From Planctomycetota bacterium (lineage in GTDB: Bacteria > Planctomycetota > Planctomycetia > Pirellulales > Pirellulaceae): 5,314 nucleotides of DNA. This document shows positions 1 to 5,314 of the stretch, one piece after another. Position 1 is the stretch's first letter. Every line of letters begins with the position of its first letter. The notes beneath the pieces were generated by a model. It was not told the DNA's origin, did no database searches, and was given only the letters and a program-made list of their open reading frames with translations. Made by a program: the position numbers and the translations under genes. The stretch covers positions 1-5,314 of the forward strand of contig JAJDEH010000249.1 in NCBI GenBank assembly GCA_029259935.1, written 5' to 3'.

Positions 1-1
1 G

Positions 2-2206
2 ACCACCCATCGTTTGTTCCAGAGTTCGTTGGTTCCGTTCGCGCTGCTCTTGTTTGGTTGCGGAACGACCGATCGGGAGGAGCCGGGCGTGTCCATGTCG
101 GCTGCCGATGCTGGTCATCAGCGGATGTTGAATCTTCTGGAGGACGTTCGTGAGCGAACCACGGAAGAAAATCCATATCTCGGCGACGCGGCGGTGCGGC
201 GTCTGAAGAGCGAGTTGGCGAGCTTGCCCGACAGCGGAGGAAAGGTCGCTCGTTGGCGTGCCAACTGGCATTTAGGACGGGAACTGCTACGCGTCGGCGA
301 AACCAAGTCCGCGATAGAACATCTGAATACTTGCGAAGAGCTGTTTCCGGACGTCAATTATGTGCTCGACGATCCGCGCTTCGTCCAAGACCAAATTGAT
401 TATCAACTGGCCGTCGCGTATTTGCGTTTGGCGGAAGACGAGAATTGTGTTTGTTGCCAAAACGAAGAAAGTTGCATCTTTCCGATTCGCGGAACAGGAG
501 TCCATGGGCAACCAGAACCAGCGAAGCAGGCGATCCGCCATCTGACCGCGTTGCTCGAACGCAATCCACAAATGCCGGCCGTCATCTGGTTGCTCAACGT
601 CGCCCACATGACGATTGGCGGCTATCCCGACAGCGTACCGGAAAGTGCACGGATTTCCGCGGACCTGTTTGAGGCGGACCAGGCGTTTCCACGTTTTCGC
701 AACATTGCCGGTCGCCTGAAACTCGATGTCCTTTCGTTGTGCGGCGGGATGGTGGTCGACGATTTCAATGCCGACGGACGATTGGATGTCATTACTTCCG
801 ACTGGAATTCGACGGGGCAACTGCGTTGTTTTTTCGCCGCCGCCGACGGCACCTTCGCCGACAACACGACGGAAGCCGGTTTGGAAGGAGAATATGGCGG
901 GCTCAATCTAGTACAGGCCGACTACGACAACGACGGTGACGTGGATGTGCTTGTGCTTCGCGGTGCCTGGCTTGGCCAAGCTGGAACGCATCCCAATTCG
1001 CTATTGGCCAACAACGGTCAGGGGCGATTTCGTGACGTCACATTCGAGGCCGGCTTGGGGGAAGTTCACCGGCCGACGCAAACGGCAGGCTGGAGCGACT
1101 ATGACAACGATGGCGACCTCGATCTGTACATTGGCAACGAAGAGTTTCCTGGCCAACTTTTCAATAACGACGGCCAAGGGCACTTTGTTGATGTTGCCGC
1201 GCAAGCCGGAGTCGCCGATGGCGGCGTTGCAAAGGCGGTGACATGGGGTGACTACAATAGCGACCGCTATCCGGATCTGTATGTTTCCAATCTTGCGGGC
1301 GCTAACCGGCTTTTTCTCAACAATCAAGATGGAACGTTCGTCAACGTGGCGGCGAAAGCGGGCGTCGCCGGCCCTCAAAAGAGCTTTCCCACGTGGTTTT
1401 GGGATTTCAACAACGATGGGCATTTAGATATTTTTGTCGGCGCTTATTGGGCGCACATCGACCACTTCGCGGCCGACTACTTGGACAAACCGCACAAGGC
1501 CGAGACCGATCGCCTATTTCAAAATGACGGGCAAGGCGGCTTTCTTGACGTTACCAAATCGATGAACCTGGACCATGTCACGTTGCCCATGGGATCCAAC
1601 TTTGGCGACCTGGACAACGACGGCTATCCGGATTTCTATCTAGGGACAGGATTTCCGTCGTATGATGGACTGATGCCGAATCGCATGTTTCATAACCAGC
1701 AGGGCGCGAGTTTTGTCGAGGTGACCACGCCCGGTGGATTCGGCCATTTGCAGAAGGGGCATGGTGTCGCGTTCGCCGATTTTGATCACGACGGCGACGA
1801 GGACATTTTTGTTGAACTGGGCGGTGCCTATCTGGGAGATGCGTTTACCAATGCCGTGTTTGAAAACCCTGGATTCGGCAATCATTCGATTACTATCAAG
1901 CTGATTGGCCGCCAGTCCAACCGTTCGGCGATCGGGGTTCGCATTCGCGCCGACATTGAAGAAGACGGCGTGATGCGATCAGTCTATAAATGGGTCAACA
2001 GCGGCGGTAGTTTCGGTGCCAATCCCTTGCGTCAACATCTGGGTTTGGGCGGTGCCCGCCTGATAAAACGGCTTGAGATCTACTGGCCCACTAGCGATAC
2101 GCATCAACAATTCGAGGACGTGGCGGCCGACCAAATGATTATCCTCCACGAAGGCGATCCCCAGTTCAAATCGGTCGCCTTGCGGCCGCCCGCCCAGCCC
2201 AACTAG
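2..2206 (+). CDS. FG-GAP/VCBS repeat lipoprotein with C-terminal ASPIC/UnbV domain (CRTAC1-like), 5' end probably outside the window
   Basis: This is a putative surface or periplasmic lipoprotein; no enzymatic role can be assigned. The reading frame is open to the window edge. A TTG at 14 could start it, but no Shine-Dalgarno precedes it and the in-frame Arg codon at 11-13 would supply the charged n-region of a signal peptide, so the real start is probably upstream. Counting from the TTG (730 residues), a hydrophobic stretch ends in the lipobox LFGC with Cys16. Residues about 80-225 are helical and TPR-like and contain a four-Cys cluster (C145, C147, C148, C154). Seven DxDxDGxxD-type calcium-binding loops follow near 250, 303, 362, 413, 464, 532 and 589, as in FG-GAP/VCBS beta-propellers; the fourth is degenerate (DYNSDRYPD). 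Residues about 621-710 match ASPIC/UnbV, including a GLGG turn near 677-680. Proteins of this architecture are abundant in planctomycetes, mostly without known function. The gene converges on the peptide gene at 2203-2406, sharing CTAG. No terminator is visible after it. Confidence 0.88.
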   Translation, partial: TTHRLFQSSLVPFALLLFGCGTTDREEPGVSMSAADAGHQRMLNLLEDVRERTTEENPYLGDAAVRRLKSELASLPDSGGKVARWRANWHLGRELLRVGETKSAIEHLNTCEELFPDVNYVLDDPRFVQDQIDYQLAVAYLRLAEDENCVCCQNEESCIFPIRGTGVHGQPEPAKQAIRHLTALLERNPQMPAVIWLLNVAHMTIGGYPDSVPESARISADLFEADQAFPRFRNIAGRLKLDVLSLCGGMVVDDFNADGRLDVITSDWNSTGQLRCFFAAADGTFADNTTEAGLEGEYGGLNLVQADYDNDGDVDVLVLRGAWLGQAGTHPNSLLANNGQGRFRDVTFEAGLGEVHRPTQTAGWSDYDNDGDLDLYIGNEEFPGQLFNNDGQGHFVDVAAQAGVADGGVAKAVTWGDYNSDRYPDLYVSNLAGANRLFLNNQDGTFVNVAAKAGVAGPQKSFPTWFWDFNNDGHLDIFVGAYWAHIDHFAADYLDKPHKAETDRLFQNDGQGGFLDVTKSMNLDHVTLPMGSNFGDLDNDGYPDFYLGTGFPSYDGLMPNRMFHNQQGASFVEVTTPGGFGHLQKGHGVAFADFDHDGDEDIFVELGGAYLGDAFTNAVFENPGFGNHSITIKLIGRQSNRSAIGVRIRADIEEDGVMRSVYKWVNSGGSFGANPLRQHLGLGGARLIKRLEIYWPTSDTHQQFEDVAADQMIILHEGDPQFKSVALRPPAQPN

Positions 2207-2406
2207 CAAGCAGCCGAGCAGAGCGTGTCGGTCGAGCCGTTGTCACGAATCTTTCGGCAGCTTACGCCCAAGATCCGCTGCCACTGCTCGGCGTCGGCTT
2301 TGGCAAGCTTCGATTCGGCGTCCAGCATGGCGTCGACGATGGTGCTGAGGATGCGGGTTTCGTCGAGAGCCAGAACCGAGTTGGTGTTCGTATTCTTATT
2401 TTCCAT
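2203..2406 (-). CDS. 67-residue peptide, candidate RiPP precursor or unknown small protein
   Basis: I do not recognise the family. The gene looks real: ATG is preceded by GGAG with a 7-base spacer, codons mostly end in G or C as in the neighbouring genes, and a sigma-54-type promoter lies about 50 bases upstream of the start. Residues 1-10 are polar and Asn/Thr-rich. Residues about 14-47 (DETRILSTIVDAML onward) are charged and predicted by eye to form an amphipathic helix. The tail carries Cys50, Cys63 and Cys67 with Ser49, Ser58, Thr59, Thr61 and Ser64, ending in STDTLCSAAC. There is no signal peptide or membrane segment. The leader/core look, with Ser/Thr next to Cys and a terminal S-x-x-C, resembles lanthipeptide or AviCys precursors, but no LanM, LanB/C, LanD, radical SAM or transporter gene is in the window. 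The CxxxC tail could instead bind metal or form a disulfide. It lies 330 bases downstream of clpB on the same strand and overlaps the convergent lipoprotein gene's stop codon. Confidence 0.7.
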   Translation of the reverse strand: MENKNTNTNSVLALDETRILSTIVDAMLDAESKLAKADAEQWQRILGVSCRKIRDNGSTDTLCSAAC

Positions 2407-2413
2407 GATGATT

Positions 2414-2417
2414 CTCC
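2414..2417 (-). promoter_or_regulatory. Shine-Dalgarno for the 67-residue peptide gene
   Basis: The minus strand reads ACGGAGAATCATC followed by ATG. GGAG is complementary to the 16S rRNA 3' end and sits 7 bases from the start codon, which fixes the start at 2406 and supports the peptide as a translated gene. Confidence 0.7.
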
Positions 2418-2469
2418 GTTAAGTGTTGGGCGAAGCCTACTCGGCGTCGCTTGTTGAATCGGAGAGATC

Positions 2470-2484
2470 GCAAGTGGCGTGCCA
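2470..2484 (-). promoter_or_regulatory. Sigma-54 (RpoN) -24/-12 promoter driving the peptide gene
   Basis: The minus strand reads TGGCACGCCACTTGC, matching the RpoN consensus TGGCACG-N4-TTGC at every defined position, with the invariant GG (2483-2482) and GC (2471-2470) separated by the required 10 bases. The base before it is T, also fitting the consensus. Transcription would begin near 2458, giving a leader of about 52 bases before the ATG at 2406. Sigma-54 promoters need an ATP-dependent enhancer-binding activator, so the gene is probably switched on by a specific signal rather than expressed constitutively. The activator gene is not in this window. Confidence 0.72.
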
Positions 2485-2537
2485 ATGCGGCCGCGTGTCC
2501 GACATTGCTGTGATTTCGCAAAGAAATTGCCGGATTT

Positions 2538-2562
2538 CCCAGGAACGGCCTTCTTTCCCGGG
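2538..2562. repeat. Imperfect inverted repeat, possible second activator site
   Basis: On the minus strand, arms CCCGGGAA (2562-2555) and TTCCTGGG (2545-2538) match at 7 of 8 positions around a 9-base spacer. The centre lies about 92 bases upstream of the predicted start of transcription and about 62 bases (six helical turns) from the centre of the repeat at 2600-2624. This fits a sigma-54 enhancer site, but the arms are GC-rich and could arise by chance, and they do not resemble the other repeat. Confidence 0.3.
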
Positions 2563-2599
2563 GGGCTTGAGGTGCCCGTGAGGGCCACGCATCGACGTG

Positions 2600-2624
2600 A
2601 ATTCTGCAAGCCAATTGTAGAATT
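2600..2624. promoter_or_regulatory. Strong inverted repeat, candidate enhancer for a sigma-54 activator
   Basis: On the plus strand, arms AATTCTGCAA (2600-2609) and TTGTAGAATT (2615-2624) are reverse complements at 9 of 10 positions around the 5-base spacer GCCAA. The layout of two half-sites with a 5-base spacer is like that of NtrC-type enhancer-binding protein sites, though the sequence itself differs from the NtrC consensus. The centre is about 154 bases upstream of the predicted sigma-54 start site, in the usual enhancer range. As RNA it could form a hairpin, but no T-run follows on the minus strand, so a terminator role for clpB is less likely. Confidence 0.5.
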
Positions 2625-2635
2625 GATAATCCCCT

Positions 2636-2671
2636 AAAAACCGCTGAAATCAGTCGATAAAAACTAAAGCG
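2636..2671 (-). terminator. Weak intrinsic terminator candidate after clpB
   Basis: On the minus strand, CGCT and TTAGT (2671-2663) can pair with ACTGA (2654-2650) and AGCG (2645-2642), with a bulge, directly followed by G and then TTTTT (2640-2636). It lies 66 bases beyond the clpB stop codon. The stem is short, bulged and includes a G-U pair, so termination may be partial. Confidence 0.3.
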
Positions 2672-2736
2672 TGAAGGCGAGAGGGTTCTCATTTTCAGAT
2701 CAGTAGGGCATCTGTGATGGGACGGCGACACTAGGG

Positions 2737-5314
2737 CTAAACGGGCGTCGCCTGCTTCGCCTCTCGATGCTCGAAAACAAATTGGTCGTTGCGAAAATCA
2801 ATTTCTACAACTTGCTTATCTTGCGGTTCGTTCCTTAACAACTCCGTCGCGAGCGGATTCTGAATCTGTTGTTGAATTACGCGTTTTAGAGGCCGGGCAC
2901 CAAACGCCGGATCGTAGCCACGCGAGGCGATCGCGTCGCGAGCCGCATCGGTGACATTCAGCACAAGGCCGAGCGACTGCAATTGTTTTTCAAGGCGTTT
3001 GATCTGAATATCGACGATGGTCCGGATCTGTCCTCGATCGAGAGGATGGAAAATAATCGTCTCGTCGATACGGTTGAGGAACTCGGGTAGGAAACGCGAA
3101 CGCAGAGATTCTTCGATCCCTTCGCGCATCTCTTCTTCCGTTCCGCCCTGCTCGGAAATTTGCTGAATGTATTGGCTGCCAATGTTGCTGGTCATCACGA
3201 TGACCGTGTTTGTAAAGTCGACCGTGTGTCCATGATTGTCGGTCAAGCGGCCGTCATCCAGCAGTTGCAGCAGGACGTTGAAGACGTCGGAGTGGGCCTT
3301 TTCAATTTCGTCAAGCAACACCACGCTGTAAGGGCGACGGCGAACGGCTTCCGTCAGCTTTCCGCCTTCCTCGTAGCCGACGTAACCGGGAGGCGCTCCG
3401 ATTAACCGGCTCACCGTGTGCCGTTCCATGAATTCGCTCATATCCAGCCTCACCATGGCGTTTTCGTCATCAAACATGACCTGCGCCAGCGCCTTGCATA
3501 ATTCCGTCTTGCCGACCCCCGTGGGGCCGAGGAACAAGAATGAACCGATGGGGCGATTCGGATCTTGCAATCCGCTACGGCTGCGGCGCACCGCGTTCGA
3601 CACGGCTTCCACGGCCTCATCTTGACCCACCAAACGCAGATGAAGACGTTCTTCCATCACCAGCAGTTTGGCCCGTTCGGTTTCCATCATCCGGGTAACG
3701 GGAACTCCAGTCCACGCACTGACGATTTGCGCAACCTCATCCTCCGTCACTTCTTCGCTCAGCAGCCGCGGTTTCTCTTCCGACGATTCTTGGTCCTTTT
3801 CGACGGATTCGATGGCTTCCATGCGTTGCTTCAGTTCGTTCCGCTTGATATCCATTTCATACAATTGCTGGTACTCGTCCTCGCCCACCGGCATGCCCAG
3901 CGATTGCTTTTCCTTGATGGCATTGTCCAACTGCTGAAATTCGTGCTCGACCTGCGCGACGTCGTCCCAAGTCTTTTGGACATTGGTCATGCCCAGCTTT
4001 TCGGCTTCCCACTGTTCGCGCAGGCTGGCCAAATTGCCTCGCAGTTTGTGCATTTCCTGTTCAATCTCGGTGAGCTTTTCGCGGGATGACGCTTCCTGCT
4101 CTTCGGCGAGTTGCCGAGCGGAAAGTTCTAGTTGTGTAAGGCGACGTTGGACGGCGTCTATTTCTTCGGGCACGCTGTCGCGTTCCATGGCAAGTTTGCT
4201 GGCCGCTTCGTCGATCAAGTCGATAGCCTTATCGGGCAGAAAGCGGTCGCTGATGTAACGGTAAGAGAGCTCGGCGGCGGCCACCAAGGCGGAGTCTTTG
4301 ATCTTGACCCCGTGATGCGATTCATAGCGAGGCTTGAGACCCCGCAGAATCGAAATTGTGTCTTCGACCGAAGGCTCGTTGATGTACACCGGCTGAAAGC
4401 GGCGTTCCAAGGCCGCATCCTTTTCGACGTACTTACGATATTCGTCTAGCGTCGTGGCTCCCACGCATCGCAGCTCTCCGCGAGCCAGCGCCGGCTTGAG
4501 CAAGTTCGACGCGTCGGCGCCGCCTTCGGCTGCTCCGGCTCCGACGACGGTGTGTAATTCGTCGACGAAGAGAATCACCTTGCCGGCGGCATCTTCCACC
4601 TCTCGCAGGACGGCTTTCAAGCGTTCCTCAAACTCTCCGCGGAACTTCGCGCCGGCAATCACGGCGCCCATGTCCAGCGATACGACGCGCTTGTCCTTAA
4701 GCCCTTCCGGAACATCACCGCGCACAATGCGCCGGGCCAGCCCCTCGGCGATGGCCGTCTTGCCCACGCCGGGCTCGCCGATCAGCACGGGGTTGTTCTT
4801 CGTGCGCCGGCTGAGAACCTGGATGACGCGGCGGATCTCGTCGTCACGGCCGATGACCGGATCGAGCTTGCCGTCGTCGGCGGCGGCGGTGAGGTCGATC
4901 CCGAACTTCTCCAGTGCCTGGAACTTGTCCTCGGGAGACTGGTCGGTGACCTTCGACGGGCGCACCTCGGCCACCGCCTGAAGCAGCCGATCGCGCGTGG
5001 CGCCCGCGGTGCGCAGCGCGTCGCCGGCGGGGCCGTCGTCCTTGGCGAGGGCGAGCAGCAGGTGCTCGACGGAGACGTAGTCGTCCTTGAGCTTTCGCAT
5101 CTCGCGCTCGGCGGTGCGCAGGACGGACATCACCTCGGCGGAGGTCGTGGGCTCCGCCTCGCTTGCGAGGATCGGCAGCGCCTGCAGCGCCGCGTCGCCA
5201 TCGGCCCGCAGGCCGGCGGGCGCGACGCCGAGCTTGCCCAGGACAGGGGTGACGAACCCGTCCTCCTGGTCGAGCAGGACGGCGAGCAGATGGATCGGCG
5301 TGACCTGCGAGTGC
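2737..5314 (-). CDS. clpB: ATP-dependent disaggregase ClpB (Hsp104 family), 5' partial
   Basis: ClpB is a cytoplasmic hexameric AAA+ machine that threads aggregated proteins through its pore, working with DnaK/DnaJ/GrpE. The frame is open to the right edge. A GTG at 5133 gives an apparent 798-residue protein, but the 60 codons upstream read as ClpB N-domain (for example [19 protein letters not shown]), so the gene begins outside, with about 20-25 residues missing compared with the 857-residue E. coli protein. Numbering from the first complete visible codon (858 residues): N-domain about 1-120; Walker A1 GEPGVGKT 179-186; pore loop KFRG 223-226, with Phe in place of the common Tyr; Walker B1 ILFVDE 247-252; arginine fingers R304-R305; M-domain coiled coil about 385-515; Walker A2 GPTGVGKT 596-603; second pore loop GYVGY 643-647; Walker B2 VLLDE 665-669; sensor-2 GARPLKR 805-811. 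All catalytic residues are present. The heat-shock promoter would lie outside the window. Composition shifts sharply near 4729. Confidence 0.97.
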   Translation of the reverse strand, partial: HSQVTPIHLLAVLLDQEDGFVTPVLGKLGVAPAGLRADGDAALQALPILASEAEPTTSAEVMSVLRTAEREMRKLKDDYVSVEHLLLALAKDDGPAGDALRTAGATRDRLLQAVAEVRPSKVTDQSPEDKFQALEKFGIDLTAAADDGKLDPVIGRDDEIRRVIQVLSRRTKNNPVLIGEPGVGKTAIAEGLARRIVRGDVPEGLKDKRVVSLDMGAVIAGAKFRGEFEERLKAVLREVEDAAGKVILFVDELHTVVGAGAAEGGADASNLLKPALARGELRCVGATTLDEYRKYVEKDAALERRFQPVYINEPSVEDTISILRGLKPRYESHHGVKIKDSALVAAAELSYRYISDRFLPDKAIDLIDEAASKLAMERDSVPEEIDAVQRRLTQLELSARQLAEEQEASSREKLTEIEQEMHKLRGNLASLREQWEAEKLGMTNVQKTWDDVAQVEHEFQQLDNAIKEKQSLGMPVGEDEYQQLYEMDIKRNELKQRMEAIESVEKDQESSEEKPRLLSEEVTEDEVAQIVSAWTGVPVTRMMETERAKLLVMEERLHLRLVGQDEAVEAVSNAVRRSRSGLQDPNRPIGSFLFLGPTGVGKTELCKALAQVMFDDENAMVRLDMSEFMERHTVSRLIGAPPGYVGYEEGGKLTEAVRRRPYSVVLLDEIEKAHSDVFNVLLQLLDDGRLTDNHGHTVDFTNTVIVMTSNIGSQYIQQISEQGGTEEEMREGIEESLRSRFLPEFLNRIDETIIFHPLDRGQIRTIVDIQIKRLEKQLQSLGLVLNVTDAARDAIASRGYDPAFGARPLKRVIQQQIQNPLATELLRNEPQDKQVVEIDFRNDQFVFEHREAKQATPV

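Larger units (their letters stand above)
2407..2736. other. 330-base intergenic region holding the peptide gene's control elements
   Basis: No convincing gene lies here. Two long minus-strand frames cross the stretch (2396-2731 and 2262-2609), but they are Arg/Pro/Ser-rich, have no recognisable domain, and overlap the peptide gene out of frame. Reading the minus strand from clpB, the region holds a weak hairpin plus T-run, a strong AT-rich inverted repeat, a GC-rich imperfect inverted repeat, a sigma-54-type promoter, a leader of about 50 bases and a Shine-Dalgarno. The order enhancer, promoter, leader, gene suggests the whole gap serves the downstream peptide gene. Confidence 0.6.

Noticed and set aside
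14..16. TTG as the certain start of the lipoprotein gene
   Set aside because: No Shine-Dalgarno precedes it, the n-region would lack a positive charge, and the frame continues open to base 2; the start is more likely outside the window.
2513..2527. Short dyad ATTTC-N5-GAAAT upstream of the sigma-54 promoter
   Set aside because: Arms are only 5 bases, AT-rich and not extended, so chance occurrence is likely.
2396..2731. 111-residue minus-strand frame filling the gap between clpB and the peptide gene
   Set aside because: It is rich in Arg, Ser, Pro and His with no domain, overlaps the peptide start out of frame, and spans the predicted sigma-54 promoter and dyads.
2407..2736. IHF binding site between enhancer and sigma-54 promoter
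   Set aside because: The closest match, TATCAA followed four bases later by ACA, lacks the required TTR half, so no site can be supported.
3565..4089. 174-residue plus-strand frame inside clpB, rich in Phe, Leu and His
   Set aside because: It is antisense to the highly conserved ClpB coding sequence and its composition mirrors ClpB codons; no ribosome binding site or domain supports it.
5131..5133. GTG as the start codon of clpB, giving a 798-residue protein
   Set aside because: The 60 codons upstream are open and read as canonical ClpB N-domain up to the window edge, so this GTG is an internal Val codon.

Overview
The window looks like chromosomal DNA of a planctomycete, probably a Pirellula-type lineage. 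This rests on two things: a lipoprotein combining a TPR-like region, FG-GAP/VCBS repeats and an ASPIC/UnbV domain, a type common in that phylum, and a ClpB whose middle and C-terminal parts read like planctomycete ClpB. It is an inference from family resemblance, with no marker gene to confirm it. No rRNA, tRNA, CRISPR array, insertion sequence or attachment site was recognised.

Layout: (1) 2-2206 (+) encodes a large putative lipoprotein with seven calcium-binding-type repeat motifs and a C-terminal ASPIC/UnbV domain; its true start is probably just outside the window. (2) 2203-2406 (-) encodes a 67-residue peptide with a strong ribosome binding site and a short C-terminus rich in Ser, Thr and Cys. 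It converges on gene 1, and the two stop codons share the tetramer CTAG. (3) 2407-2736 is a non-coding gap that appears to be a complete regulatory region for the peptide gene: a near-perfect sigma-54 (-24/-12) promoter, two upstream inverted repeats at enhancer-like distances, and a weak terminator candidate for clpB. (4) 2737-5314 (-) is clpB, running off the right edge with only about 20-25 N-terminal codons missing.

The most interesting element is the peptide gene with its sigma-54 control region. The peptide has a charged, helix-prone N-terminal part and ends in STDTLCSAAC, which resembles the leader/core layout of a ribosomally made, modified peptide (RiPP), for example a lanthipeptide or AviCys-type peptide. 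No modification enzyme is visible here, so this is a hypothesis.

A second notable signal is an abrupt composition change inside clpB. About 94% of codons end in G or C from the right edge down to about 4729, against about 69% just after, and the change falls just past the highly conserved Walker A segment. It may be a recombination breakpoint or a chimeric metagenome assembly join. Apart from sharing strand or convergence, the three genes show no clear functional link.
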